Of a stretch of DNA of 64,000 bases, positions 1-10,137 are shown one piece after another (the first letter of the stretch is position 1; every line of letters starts with the position of its first letter). Under the pieces are notes generated by a model. The model worked only from the letters and a program-made list of their open reading frames with translations, searched no databases and was not told the DNA's origin. The position numbers and the translations under genes were made by a program. Origin of the DNA: Parietichytrium sp. I65-24A (Eukaryota > Sar > Bigyra > Thraustochytrida > Thraustochytriidae); contig BLSF01000029.1 of NCBI GenBank assembly GCA_012862575.1, forward strand, positions 248,001 through 312,000, in the 5' to 3' direction.

Positions 1-724
1 CTCCACTCGGAGCAGGGGCTTGCTGCTGCTGCTGCTGCTGGTGATGATGATGTTGCTGTGAAGGAGGAGGCATAGAACCGCCGCTGCCTCCGCCACTGCT
101 CACATTGATTCCGGGCGTTGGCGGGTACATGGACGTGCCTCCAAAGGATGCACCATATCCCTGCTGTCCTCCGCCCGGTGCTGGTTCGCCCATTTTGGGC
201 GGAGGCGGCAGATTCGCAAGCCGTGCTCGCTCCACGGACATATCCACGGTCGCACCGAGTATCTTTGGCGCAGTCCCCGTGCGCTGCTCCTCGCTGAACA
301 TGATCGGCATCAAATACTGCTTCACGCCGAATCCCTGCGCGGCGTCGTAGGCCGTGTGGCCGTTGTCATTCTTCTCCAGCACATTCACGCCCATGTCCAC
401 GAACATCTTGACCAGCTCCAAATGGCCCCCGGCGGCCGCGAGATGCAAGCACGTATTATTCCTCATGCCTCGAGCGTGGAGGTCGGCGCCGTTCTGCAGC
501 AGGAAGCCCACCAACTCGGATCGTCCATTGAACGCCGCCACATGCAGCGGGCAGTTTCCCTTGTCATTTCGGCGGTTCGCGTCGTACCCGAGACGGTTCA
601 TCCACTCCTGCACGGCGCTCACTTGGCCGCTCGCTACGGCGCTCCAGAACTTGTCTTCGTCGCTCTCCTCCGGCGCGAGCTTCTTGTACAGCTCGGCCAC
701 CTTGTCCTCGAAGAAACCAAACAT
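1..724 (-). CDS. Ankyrin-repeat protein with poly-His/poly-Gln tail (3' end outside window)
   Basis: The reverse strand is open from the ATG at 722-724 to the window edge, giving about 241 residues; the C-terminus lies outside. The protein starts MFGFFEDKVAELYKKL. Residues 25-145 hold about three ankyrin repeats with typical cores (CPLHVAAFNGRSELVGFLL, CLHLAAAGGHLELVKMFV, HTAYDAAQGFG). A Gly/Pro-rich low-complexity region follows, with four His and then seven Gln near the visible end. Ankyrin repeats mediate protein-protein contacts, and nothing here shows an enzyme. The 5' leader is a GA-rich tract (CT-rich on the + strand). It diverges from Rab3GAP2 across a 1.7-kb spacer. Identification as an ankyrin protein is firm; its partner or role is unknown. 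Confidence 0.85.
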   Translation of the reverse strand, partial: MFGFFEDKVAELYKKLAPEESDEDKFWSAVASGQVSAVQEWMNRLGYDANRRNDKGNCPLHVAAFNGRSELVGFLLQNGADLHARGMRNNTCLHLAAAGGHLELVKMFVDMGVNVLEKNDNGHTAYDAAQGFGVKQYLMPIMFSEEQRTGTAPKILGATVDMSVERARLANLPPPPKMGEPAPGGGQQGYGASFGGTSMYPPTPGINVSSGGGSGGSMPPPSQQHHHHQQQQQQQAPAPSG

Positions 725-752
725 CACGGATTTCACACCGGGACCTCCGCCC

Positions 753-819
753 GCCTCTCTCTCCCTCTCTCTCTCTCTCTCTTTCTGTTTCTCTCTTTTT
801 CTCTCTCTCTTTCTTTCTC
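753..819. repeat. CT-rich microsatellite
   Basis: The + strand is almost pure C/T (CTCTCTCT with TTTCT interruptions). It lies 29-95 bp upstream of the minus-strand ankyrin ATG and is therefore probably part of that gene's GA-rich leader or core promoter. Confidence 0.8.
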
Positions 820-1503
820 GAGGCTCGAGGCTCGCTCCTTAGAGGTTTCGCTCTAGTGTTTGGATGGAAGAGGAAGGGCAGTGGCAGTGGCAGTGCGCGC
901 GGACGCGTTGTCGCCGTTACAAGCGCGGTCGGTTACGGCCGAGGACACTTTTTTGGGGGGGTTGGCGTTACAGAAAATGAGCAAAAAATCCTCGCCAAAT
1001 TCCATCCTTTTCCACCCACGACTATGACTCGGCTAGGCAATAGGGTAATATCAGGTACATCGGAGACCAAGGAAGCGGGGACGTCGTCGAGTAAGAGAGC
1101 CTTGACGCTCTCGCTAGCGGAATGGGTAGCGGGTGTAGAGAACAAGGAATTGCTCGTCCACGGTGGTGGCGGAGGGCTATGCGTCGGCGTAAGTACCAGG
1201 AACCGAACGAACCGAAGAACCGAACGAAGCAAAGAACCGGCGCTGGAACCGGAACGCAAACGCTCTCCGGAGAACCCGTCAGCCGCCCGGACTCAGAGAC
1301 TCCTTCGACTCCTTCGAGTCGCGCGTCGCCGGAACGGAAATTTCTTCCATGTGGTGGCTCCATTAATGTCAAGACAGTAGTCGGACCACCGTCGCGCAGT
1401 CCGCTGATCATCTACCGGAATTGACAAGGAAGCGAACGGGAGCTAAAGGAGCGCTCAAATAGACTGAAGAAGAAAACGTACGCAGTCACATACGTATGTA
1501 CTT

Positions 1504-1515
1504 GGTACGCGTACC
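1504..1515. promoter_or_regulatory. Palindrome GGTACGCGTACC
   Basis: A perfect 12-bp dyad containing two GTAC half sites 2 bp apart. It belongs to a recurrent intergenic family (1819, 1878, 6328, 9580, 18594, 20197, 27209, 52233, 55200). A transcription-factor site is inferred from recurrence only. Confidence 0.3.
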
Positions 1516-1877
1516 CTGATCCGCGCAGATGAGTCGCCTCGCTTCAGTCCATCTCTCTAGCTACTAGAACCAAGCTGCAACAGCGTTTCGGTTCTTTTCC
1601 CTATGAGTCTGACGCACTTCTACGCGTGTCGTCTAAGTCGTCTACCTCGGGCCTAACCCCCTCGCACCAGCACATAGTGGAAACGCCTAACATTCCGCAC
1701 GTTCTTGACATTCTGCTCGTTCTGCGGAACTCATTACTAGCAAATGTCCTCGCGCTCAGGCGCGGTCCAACGCGCGGTTTTCACTTGAGGAACTCATTTG
1801 GTTTTGCTAGGAACTTTTACGCGTACGCGTATCGTCCACCCCAAGTGGCACTGGGACCGCCAGCGAGTACCGGCAGT

Positions 1878-1889
1878 GTACTCGAGTAC
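1878..1889. promoter_or_regulatory. Palindrome GTACTCGAGTAC
   Basis: A perfect 12-bp dyad with two GTAC half sites 4 bp apart, in the divergent spacer about 580 bp upstream of the Rab3GAP2 ATG. The identical word occurs at 18595-18606 and 52239-52250, both upstream of other genes. Regulatory function is inferred. Confidence 0.3.
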
Positions 1890-2468
1890 CGCCGCGGGTG
1901 TACAGCTAGTCAGGCGGCAGAGCGAAGTTCGGTCGGTGCTGGGCGGGAGAAGTCAAAGTTGTATTGCCGCCAAATAGGCCAGGCTTTCTGTGTTGGGTGT
2001 GTTGGGGTGAAAAGAGTGAAAAGACAGTGAGACTTGAGGACTCTGTGGGCACGGGCACTCTCGGAAGCTCTTGGCGCGCTGCGCTTGGAGCGCTTTCGGG
2101 TGTGGACTCCAGTCGGCGGGCGTGATAGCTTTGGAATTCGGCGCTGTGTATCGTTGATATTCTTGCCAGGTAGCTGTTGAAGAGTGTTGGAGAAAGAGGA
2201 CAGCGTCCGCGGTCCTCCTTGCAGAAGACGCTTGCAGAGCTTTCGGAGCAGCGATTATTAAGCAGTTACGCTGAGGATCTGCCGAAACGCACTGCTTGAA
2301 CTCGCTGCGCTGGAGTCTCGCGATTGTCACGAAATAACTCGGAGATACGTTTGCAGACCCTTTCAGGTTTCTTCGACTCACACTCAGTGAACATCGATCG
2401 AAGGCTTGACGGAAAGGTATATTGGTATTGACAGACATATTGACGAAGGCACTGGTAGAGGCGGAAAC

Positions 2469-5400
2469 ATGCTCGGGCGGACAGGGAGCTCGCGAGCGCC
2501 ATGCGCCGGCGCAGCGCCGTCCTCGCGAATATTGAGACTTGGCCCGGGCAGTCTCGCAGCCGTTGTGCAGAGTGCGAAGAGCGTCCACGTGGTGCGTATG
2601 AATGGCAAAGAGGATGAGGGCAGGCGCGTGGCCAACCTGGACGGCGTACGCGGCGTGGCATGGGTCGACAGCGGTTGCCTGGTGGCAGGGTACGCGAACG
2701 GGCTTGTAAGGCTGGTGCAGTTCCGCGAGGGGCGCGAGGGCAAGCAGTTTGTGTTTCACCAAGGTCCAGTGCAGAGCGTCCGCGTCACGGGGCGCGACAG
2801 GTTGTGGGTGCTGTACGAGGACGGCGTGCTCGTGGGCGCCAGCGTACGAGAGCTCAAGGCTGCTCCGAGCTGGGCTGATGTTCCCAAGCTGAGAAAGTGG
2901 AAATTCAAGAATCAGGAGCATATCGTAGGGTTTGCGCCCTTTCCAGTCAGACATGGTTATTATCGGCCGAGCGGCGTGTTTGAGCATCGGGGAAACGACC
3001 AGGTGGAGTGGGCTGTCGTGGTCGTGGGGGCCAAGCCGAGCTGGGCTATCTTTCACTTGGAATGGTCGTTGAAGGACAATTACGGCAAAGCCCGGGCCGT
3101 GAGCAATGCCCTTGGAACTATCGCCTCTTCAATGGCATCAACGCTCTCTAGTAGCAGTGTCGTGGCGCTCGCAAAATCGTGGATCTTCTCGTCTCCCTCC
3201 GCGTCGCAAGGGGTGGGCTCGGAAGAAGTGAACGATGGTGACGGCGAGCCCGATAGTCCTGTGGCGGGCGGACAGGGATCTTCTTCGCATGCTTCAGCCG
3301 GTGAAAGAAAGAAGTTGGTTGCTCCTTCGCAAGGTATTTATGACTCTTCGTCTCGTGTCTTCCTGTCAAATTTGGACGGAAATGACCCGTCGCAACGTTA
3401 CTGTGTGTCCGTGGACCAACTCGGTCGAGTAACCCTTATCGACTCGCAATCACTCCGGCTCGTCAAGATCTGGAAAGGCTACAGAGATGCTCAGACAGGG
3501 TGGATTACCAGTCCAGAAAAGTGGGAAGCTCAGTGGGACGAGGCAGAGTACGGGCCCACTCGAGCCTCTACCAAGTTCCCCGTCTCAGATGCCGTTGGCT
3601 CGAAGCGAGTTCTGAGGTGGTGCCACTATCTCGTCATTTTGGCGCCATGGAGACTTACAGTCCAAATCTGGCGAGTGCCTGGTTGCACGTTAATCTCAAG
3701 CTTTCGGTTACCAAACGCTTGCTCACCAGACTCAGTCTCATTAGCGTCACGTACAAATAAGCTAGGCTGCTCAAAATGCAAGCTCTTGCATTGGGCTCAC
3801 AACGGAGACGTCGTATTTTACGACGTCAAGATGGATGTAATTAGTCTGGAAAACCATCTTGGGCGGTCCAAACATTCTACAAATCAGACAACAGGCTTAG
3901 TGACCCACCATTTGCGACACGCCCTTACCTCAAATCGGGGAAGCCTGCTGCCAAGCATTTTCACAAGTTGTAAGGACGTGATGACGCTGTGGAAGCTCTT
4001 TCAAGTTCTGGACTCGCACACTCCACAGCCACCGTCCGCAGACCATGCTGTACATCAAGCTATTATAGAGGGGGCGATGTCTTACCTTCAAACCGTGTCC
4101 GCGTCACTCGAGAGAGAACAAGCGGACGACGGGGATCTGGATGACAGCGCTGATGCGCCAAGCGCCCGACGCTTACATATTCAAAATGAGCTGGCTTTTA
4201 TAGGCCGGTTCAAAGCACTATTGAAGGCGAGGCGGGAAGCCGTGCAAGCACACGCTGATCTCAAAGTGTCAAAAACGGCAAGTCAGGAGCTGCAAGACAT
4301 TGTTTCAACAGCGAGCTTCGAGTTGTTCCATAAGAATGATGTGAGGCCCGAAGAGCTACCGGATGAATTTTTAAGGCCGGTTGGCCGCAACGCAGCGCCT
4401 ATATCCATCCGCGACTTGTGTTACACTGCAGGTGTGACTTTTTCGTTCGACTCGCCGGGACAGGAATTGAAGATTGAACCAATTTCCCTCGATCAGCTGT
4501 CTTCATCAAGAAGAGCGGAACTCGGAGTGTTGTTGTACTCTCCTCTGCTTGCTGATGTCTTCCTCCTTCCGAGGGTTGCAAAGCTGGTGAAGCTTTTGGC
4601 TATTCCGAGTACCAACCAGCAAGATCTCTTTTTGGATTGGTGGTACGGCCGAGAAGCGAACAACATTTCTGCCGTGATAACCTCATCCCCGCGGAATGGG
4701 CTTGTCCGCATATTAGAAAAGCTGGAGTCCGAGAGCATAGAAATATCCGAGGCGGACTCCGCCTCAAGCGGCGAGAAAGAGCAAGATGTCAGTTTAGACC
4801 TCGAAACAGAGTTCAACGTTGGCTCGGGGTTGCCCAAGTGCGAATCGACAGCAAAATCTCAATTCTTCCAGCGAATCAGCCGGGCTGCTCGGATGTCACC
4901 GTGGATTTTGCATTCGTTCTGCCTGGTATTCGCGCTTAAGTCGTCGAAGCAGTTTCAGGCGTACAACGATGATTTGGAGAAGCTCGTAAAGGACCTTTCG
5001 CTATGCTTGGCACTGGGAGTTCGGCTTGGCCCCCCTTCATTTGGTCTGTCCCCCTGCACGTTGGAGAATCTTGAGGACAAATTTAACTTTTGCAATGTGA
5101 TCGGAAATGCGTTGTTTGCGAACGCAATTGACGAGGCCGACATTGTAGAACTCACCGAGGTATTCCCAAAGCAGATGGAGCACGGCAGAGATGAAATTAT
5201 TTGCGCAGAAATGGTTAAATACGTTGACAACGACTCCACCCAAAAGCTCCGAGCCGTTTGCTCGCATTTGGCCACTCGCTGTCAAGATGTTCAGCACAGC
5301 GCTACTCGAGTGGGGTTGATGCTTTTCGTTTGGAATGCGACTATTGTGCAAAAGTTGTGCCATATTTTAGAGAATGTGGAGGATTTCGATTCTGCCTCAG

Positions 5401-6296
5401 ACATTGTATCTGGGGCGCTTGAGCTCGTCGACAACGCGATACAGGATGTAGGGGACGAAATGACAGCTCTCGAAGTCTCGCACGAGACGCTCTGGCCCCC
5501 AGTCTTTCTAGTCCTACAAGAGAGTGTCTGTGAGCCTGTGTTCAGGCATTCAGAAGCTATCAAGTGCTACTTGACGCATAGTAGAACCTGTCTTATTGCT
5601 GCGCAAGCTTTACTAACCCTAAGTCGCAAGCCTCGCTCTGATCAAGACAGCAGAAGAAACCTGTTAAAGCTGACGAGGCAGCTATTTGTGTCGTCACAGG
5701 AGGTTCTGAGCCCCTTTGTAATTCCTGAAGATATTTCCGAAGCTGGCAATTTTCCTGATGTTCGGGGTGAGCCAGACGACCTGGAGCTGATAAACCAGCG
5801 TCGCCTTCAACTTGTACAGCGACTGTTGCGAACGGGGCAGTACCCGAGCGCAGACACCGTGAAATCCGCGAATTTTGCCGCTCGTGCGCTAGGCGTACCA
5901 GTTGACAAAGTCCGCCAAGAACACGCACAACTTTTGTATGCCCATGGCTCTGATGCTGAGGGCGAGAAAATCGCTTCTCAGGTGGTGGATACTGAGGCGC
6001 TTGGAATGATGCTCCTAGTCGTTGCGAGAACCCGCATGTGTCACATCTTGCAGAATATGCAAGGAAATCCAAAATACAGGCATTTGCTCGCCGTGGTGGC
6101 TGTGGACACAAGCCGCTGGATTCTCTCGGCTGGCACGAGTGGGTCCATGCAGACCAGTGCTGATCTCTCTTCGACTGTCATTCTGCTGCGCAAGGTTCAG
6201 GAATACCTTCCACCGAGCAACTCTGCCCAAAAGCGCTGTCTTCAGATGTCTCGTGCAGCAGATGCACTCTTTCGACGGATCCAAGAGATGCGCTAA
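2469..6296 (+). CDS. RAB3GAP2: Rab3 GTPase-activating protein non-catalytic subunit (Rab3GAP2-like)
   Basis: A single exon of 1275 codons from the ATG at 2469 (context AAACATGC). The frame is open further upstream, but without another ATG and without conserved sequence. Family signatures are in the N-terminal half: a beta-propeller-like start (VRGVAWVDSGCLVAGYANG), then around residues 290-350 SRVFLSNLDGNDPSQRYC, LGRVTLIDSQSLRLVKIWKG and YRDAQTGWI, the hallmark of the RAB3GAP2_N domain. The C-terminal ~900 residues are mostly helical. Length fits the family (about 1390 in human). In animals this subunit pairs with RAB3GAP1 to activate GTP hydrolysis on Rab3, and also acts with Rab18 and in autophagy. 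The catalytic partner is not in this window. It converges with the oxidoreductase gene 315 bp downstream. Confidence 0.9.
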   Translation: MLGRTGSSRAPCAGAAPSSRILRLGPGSLAAVVQSAKSVHVVRMNGKEDEGRRVANLDGVRGVAWVDSGCLVAGYANGLVRLVQFREGREGKQFVFHQGPVQSVRVTGRDRLWVLYEDGVLVGASVRELKAAPSWADVPKLRKWKFKNQEHIVGFAPFPVRHGYYRPSGVFEHRGNDQVEWAVVVVGAKPSWAIFHLEWSLKDNYGKARAVSNALGTIASSMASTLSSSSVVALAKSWIFSSPSASQGVGSEEVNDGDGEPDSPVAGGQGSSSHASAGERKKLVAPSQGIYDSSSRVFLSNLDGNDPSQRYCVSVDQLGRVTLIDSQSLRLVKIWKGYRDAQTGWITSPEKWEAQWDEAEYGPTRASTKFPVSDAVGSKRVLRWCHYLVILAPWRLTVQIWRVPGCTLISSFRLPNACSPDSVSLASRTNKLGCSKCKLLHWAHNGDVVFYDVKMDVISLENHLGRSKHSTNQTTGLVTHHLRHALTSNRGSLLPSIFTSCKDVMTLWKLFQVLDSHTPQPPSADHAVHQAIIEGAMSYLQTVSASLEREQADDGDLDDSADAPSARRLHIQNELAFIGRFKALLKARREAVQAHADLKVSKTASQELQDIVSTASFELFHKNDVRPEELPDEFLRPVGRNAAPISIRDLCYTAGVTFSFDSPGQELKIEPISLDQLSSSRRAELGVLLYSPLLADVFLLPRVAKLVKLLAIPSTNQQDLFLDWWYGREANNISAVITSSPRNGLVRILEKLESESIEISEADSASSGEKEQDVSLDLETEFNVGSGLPKCESTAKSQFFQRISRAARMSPWILHSFCLVFALKSSKQFQAYNDDLEKLVKDLSLCLALGVRLGPPSFGLSPCTLENLEDKFNFCNVIGNALFANAIDEADIVELTEVFPKQMEHGRDEIICAEMVKYVDNDSTQKLRAVCSHLATRCQDVQHSATRVGLMLFVWNATIVQKLCHILENVEDFDSASDIVSGALELVDNAIQDVGDEMTALEVSHETLWPPVFLVLQESVCEPVFRHSEAIKCYLTHSRTCLIAAQALLTLSRKPRSDQDSRRNLLKLTRQLFVSSQEVLSPFVIPEDISEAGNFPDVRGEPDDLELINQRRLQLVQRLLRTGQYPSADTVKSANFAARALGVPVDKVRQEHAQLLYAHGSDAEGEKIASQVVDTEALGMMLLVVARTRMCHILQNMQGNPKYRHLLAVVAVDTSRWILSAGTSGSMQTSADLSSTVILLRKVQEYLPPSNSAQKRCLQMSRAADALFRRIQEMR

Positions 6297-6611
6297 CAAG
6301 TTGTAGCCCTCAGAGAGAGTGATTCGTGTACGCGTACTTCTCGCTCCAAGCAAAGCCGATACCGTGAACGCTTAGACCTATTCAGCCAAGATCAACTGTA
6401 ACTAATGCATTAAAAAACTCGCCTCTTTGGTTCCCCTTTTCTCTTTTATTTTATTTTTTTCAAAAGTAGTGACTCCTCAGTGAATGTGCAAAAAAGCAGA
6501 GGCATTGCACTTTCTTGTAACGCTCGTTCAGTTTTAAGAAAATAAACTTGGAGGCACAAATCTATGGTCAAAGACGTGGTTTTACATTACTGATCTAAGG
6601 GAACTGGAGAC
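6297..6611. other. Convergent 3' spacer
   Basis: A 315-bp spacer between two convergent genes, so it holds both 3' UTRs. It contains a GTACGCGTAC palindrome at 6328-6337, a T-rich tract near 6440-6465 and an AATAAA at 6540-6545 suitable as a poly(A) signal for the + strand gene. No coding sequence is seen. Confidence 0.5.
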
Positions 6612-8399
6612 TTAAAAGTGGAAAATTTCCTCGTGGCAATGCGCGATGAATCCCAAAGCCTTTTCTTGTTTGGCAGTTGCATCGAAAACGTCGTCGACAA
6701 GACTGACTGGCCCGCATGCAAGGACTCCAACAAGAGGTCTTGACTTTGATCCACGGATTCCATTCACCTCGAGAGCGATGGTGGAGTCGAAGACAGGGCG
6801 GTTGCCAATAGAAAGGCGGGCTTTCCTGCCGAGGGCTGTGTGCAACTCAGAGGTGCTTGCATCTGTGAGAAGGGTGTCGGTCAGGAAAACAGACGCAGAG
6901 AGCCCATGCTCCTCGCACCACGCTTGAATCACAGGGGCAAATTCGAGCAATAGCTCACTGTCCCTGAGTGTCCAGATCAGACTTGTGAATGAGCAGCCGC
7001 CACTTTTTTGAGCCGCTTCTTGAAACAAAGGAAGAAGCGCCGTAATACCAATCCCACCAGCAATCAAAATGATCTTATCGTACTCGTCCAGTCCGAGAGG
7101 CAGCTCCAGCCCGCCGTGCGGCCCCTCCACGTAGACAGTTTGCGCTTTGTAAGCCTCCTCGCCGGCTGCGCACAGGGCAAGAAGCTTGCGTGACCAGCTC
7201 TGCTCTTGCGCACCACAGCTGCGGAGCTCGCGCGGGGCCGCTTTGACGTAAAGGACCAGTTCTCCGCCGATGGTGTCAGAGAGGCTTCTCTTAAGAGGGG
7301 CGGCAGAAGAGGCAGAGGTAGGAGACGTCGGGTCCAGGTTAGCGGCGCATGCGCAAGGGCTAAACGGATGTATCTCCGTCCTCGAGATAGAGGGGATGTT
7401 GAGATACACCCAACTGCAAGGCCGAGTCAGTTCCATATCGCTCAAGCATCGCCTAGAGCCCTTTCCCCTGACGGTGAGGCGCACGATGTCCTGATTGATG
7501 ACCTGCATGGTGGCGATTTCGCATGCCCCGCGCTTGTAGGTTGCAGAGCCGCGTGTGTACTTGTCGTAGATGAGAAGCAAAGCTGGTATGGACGCCTTGC
7601 CAAGGAACTCGATTCCCTCGTGGTGCCAGAACACGTAGAGCATGTACGCTGGTGCGGCGATCACGTGAAGGATCCAGAAGCCGTGGTAGTTGGCCCTGCG
7701 GAGCGAGTCAAAGCTGCCAAAGTGGAGGATGCAGAGGAAAAAGAATGCCACGGAGCCTTCAAAGTTCTCCTCTTTGAAGAACTTGGCCCGGAATGTTCCT
7801 TCGTCGAGCCAGTTGTAGTAGAATCCGAAAGCGTGCACGCAAGTGAGCACAAAGACGCCCCTGCCGATCCATCGGTGCCACTTGACCAGCTTGTCAAACG
7901 ACATCCCAGAAACCTTCACAAGCAGCGAGTTGCGCGACATGGGCAGCAGCAGCAATGCCGAAAAAAAGTGGATCATGTCGCCCGTGTGCTGCCCGAATTT
8001 TTTCACTCTATACGAAAAGTTTTCGCAGCTCTTCTTCGGCTTGGCCGCGAAGCACCCTTCGTACGTCAATCTGGGCCCGAGCTCCACCACCACGTACATC
8101 AATGGTCCCACTACCATCAGCACCGCCAGCACAAGCTCTGTCCACCGCAATTTGCCCAGCCCATGCGGCACTAGCCACTTCCACCTACCAAGCAGCGGCC
8201 TCCTGCCGCGCCACACATTCCACGCGCTCCTCTGCGAGGCGTTGCGCTCCATCCCGTCTTGCGAGTGCTGTGAGGTCTGCCAAGCCGAAGACTGAGAATG
8301 CGACGGCGATCGCGAATGAGAAGGGGATGTCGGCGTTTGGGTTGGCGTTGGCGACAGTCCCAGTGGTTCCAGTTCGATACTACTCTCTTCTGAGAGCAT
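6612..8399 (-). CDS. NADPH oxidase / ferric-chelate reductase family membrane oxidoreductase
   Basis: 595 residues from the ATG at 8397-8399. A Ser/Thr/Pro-rich cytosolic head (1-70) precedes about six membrane segments (~86-275). Two His pairs spaced 14 apart, H175/H189 (HRWIGRGVFVLTCVH) and H245/H259, match the bis-haem ligands of the ferric reductase domain. HPFS at 344-347 is the FAD motif. GPHGG (427-431), GGIGITALLPL (448-458) and ACGP (561-564) are NADPH-binding motifs. The chain ends HCHEEIFHF, like FRE/NOX enzymes. It should pass electrons from cytosolic NADPH through FAD and two haems to an acceptor across the membrane. No EF-hands are present. Motifs alone do not decide between superoxide production and Fe(III)/Cu(II) reduction; the SRNSLL and HRWIGR context looks closer to ferric reductases. 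Confidence 0.88.
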   Translation of the reverse strand: MLSEESSIELEPLGLSPTPTQTPTSPSHSRSPSHSQSSAWQTSQHSQDGMERNASQRSAWNVWRGRRPLLGRWKWLVPHGLGKLRWTELVLAVLMVVGPLMYVVVELGPRLTYEGCFAAKPKKSCENFSYRVKKFGQHTGDMIHFFSALLLLPMSRNSLLVKVSGMSFDKLVKWHRWIGRGVFVLTCVHAFGFYYNWLDEGTFRAKFFKEENFEGSVAFFFLCILHFGSFDSLRRANYHGFWILHVIAAPAYMLYVFWHHEGIEFLGKASIPALLLIYDKYTRGSATYKRGACEIATMQVINQDIVRLTVRGKGSRRCLSDMELTRPCSWVYLNIPSISRTEIHPFSPCACAANLDPTSPTSASSAAPLKRSLSDTIGGELVLYVKAAPRELRSCGAQEQSWSRKLLALCAAGEEAYKAQTVYVEGPHGGLELPLGLDEYDKIILIAGGIGITALLPLFQEAAQKSGGCSFTSLIWTLRDSELLLEFAPVIQAWCEEHGLSASVFLTDTLLTDASTSELHTALGRKARLSIGNRPVFDSTIALEVNGIRGSKSRPLVGVLACGPVSLVDDVFDATAKQEKALGFIAHCHEEIFHF

Positions 8400-10137
8400 G
8401 GACTGCCGCAGACGCCACCTTGACGGAACTTTCCTCTCTTCTTTTTTTCCTTCCTTCCTTCCTTCCGACAGCTTCTAAGCCACTCCCTTGAGAGCCTTTG
8501 TGAGCCCTTCAATGGAGAAGGGTTGCTTCCAGTGTATATTCTGCTGCTCGAGCAGCTAGTGGCCAGCGAAGACGCACCGCTAAGCAGCAGGAGGGAGGAC
8601 TGACGAGACTGACGAGACTGTCGTGACTGACGTGGCCGACGAGCGAGTGTTAGGAAAAGATCGCCTTCAAACTATGACCTTGGACTTGAGACATGCAAAA
8701 CTGTAGTCGCACTCACACTCACACTCGCACTCACAATCCGTGGCGCGCTTGTGATAGTGCCCGTCTCCTCGGGCTTCTCTCTCTCTCTCTCTCTTCTTGA
8801 TTGAACTGCGTCTTCAGTGTCAGTGAACATCTGGTTGGCACATGTTTTGATTGTGTTGTCTCTTGTTGGGTTGCATGGACACGAACTGCTACAGTTACCA
8901 TTGACAGTGCCATAGGGGTGCAGGTGATCAATGAAAGATGGATGTAACATTCTTGATCAAGGGAAATTTGATCGATCCAATGAGGGACGGAAGCTACCAT
9001 AAACTCTTAAGGAATGCTATTATCTAATCAGAAGGTTACTCCATAGCGCTAATACACCCCCGCGACCCTAGGCGAGGTTAATGGAAGCAACAATGGCGCA
9101 GTGTGAGTACCTACTAGGGAGTACTAGCGGCTGCTACCACAAAGAAGGTTGGTGCTCCAACCTCTGTGTAACCTTAACTAGGAAGCGTCATTACCGGAAT
9201 ACCCGGAATCGAAGGATGGAGATCCGTGGCAGGCTAAGTCGGGCTCATCACATATCATCACTTGCGCGAAAGCGTCTTCCAGCAAGAAAGCAAGAATATG
9301 AGAAAGCAGAAACCAAAAAGCAGAAAGAGAAATGAATAAAGGAATGCAAAGTGCAAAATGAGAAATGCGTAGAATAAGAGGAAATGAGTCTGCACAGAGA
9401 GCCTCGCACATTTTTGCGGGAAACTTGCCCAGCTGGAAACGTCCGCGAGCCGGACAGAGAACTCTTTCAATGTTGGACTTGCGGTGAATCGAGCGAGCAA
9501 CTGGTGGCAGCCCCTGCTGTTGTCCAGCTGGCAAGCTAGATTTGATCGAGCTGCAGAAACGATGCAGTGGCTCTTCTTGAGTACCGGTACTTTCATCCGA
9601 CTGGCGAACCTGACAGTGCGTTTGCATAGGAGCCAGGCAGTCGGTGAACTTGTGCGCTGAGGTGGGAGCCGGTTTGCATCGATGGTTTTGCGGAAGCAAA
9701 CACTCGTTCAACACGCGAGCTTTCGCTTTCCATCAACATTTGGCGTTCTTCTTCGTGCTTGAGCTGCGCCTGTCTCCGGCAAGGCAGGCTTGCTCGGTGC
9801 ATAGTTTCTTCAAGAAAGAAGCACCATGCCGAAATGGATCTCCAACGCAGATTCTGCACAACTCAAAGCTTGCTTATGGGACGACACTTGGGTTTAAGAC
9901 GGCGCAATATGCATGACTCAAAAAGCATGACGCAAAATGTAAGAAGCTCAAAATACGGGTCAAAAATGCACAGCACTTTCTTCAGAACGACAAGAAGGGA
10001 AAATAAGGCAGGCGATAGATAGATTGACTTGTGAAACATGGCAGTGTCAGACTGCGAACATCATAGCGCAAAACATTCACAAATGTACCGCACGCTCTAG
10101 GCTAGCTACAGCTATTTATAGCGAAGATATGTATGCA
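8400..10137. other. Intergenic region, no gene supported
   Basis: 1.7 kb between the oxidoreductase start and the 3' end of the first VWA gene. It holds a CACACT-type microsatellite (8708-8740), a short CT tract (8778-8796) and the palindrome AGTACCGGTACT at 9580-9591. Open frames of up to 178 codons (for example 9178-9714 minus) have no recognisable motif and overlap on both strands, so I treat them as chance. Confidence 0.5.
9580..9591. promoter_or_regulatory. Palindrome AGTACCGGTACT
   Basis: A perfect 12-bp dyad of two GTAC half sites separated by CG. It shares its core with the 16-bp palindrome at 20197-20212 and with the site at 52233-52242. No gene start is close, which weakens a promoter reading. 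Confidence 0.25.

Larger units (their letters stand above)
725..2468. other. Divergent intergenic region with pyrimidine tract and GTAC palindromes
   Basis: This 1.7-kb spacer separates the divergent ankyrin and Rab3GAP2 genes. Positions 753-819 are a CT microsatellite just upstream of the ankyrin start. Three perfect 12-bp palindromes occur at 1504-1515, 1819-1830 and 1878-1889, each built from GTAC-type half sites. Open frames in the spacer on both strands overlap each other and resemble nothing I know, so I call no gene here. Confidence 0.6.

Noticed and set aside
856-1424. Open frames of 100-174 codons on both strands upstream of the ankyrin gene
   Set aside because: They overlap one another in several frames, are Arg/Ser/Pro-rich from base composition and show no domain; they lie in a promoter spacer.
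1953-3056. 367-codon minus-strand open frame
   Set aside because: It overlaps the 5' part of the Rab3GAP2 gene in antisense and has no recognisable motif, whereas the + strand frame has clear family signatures.
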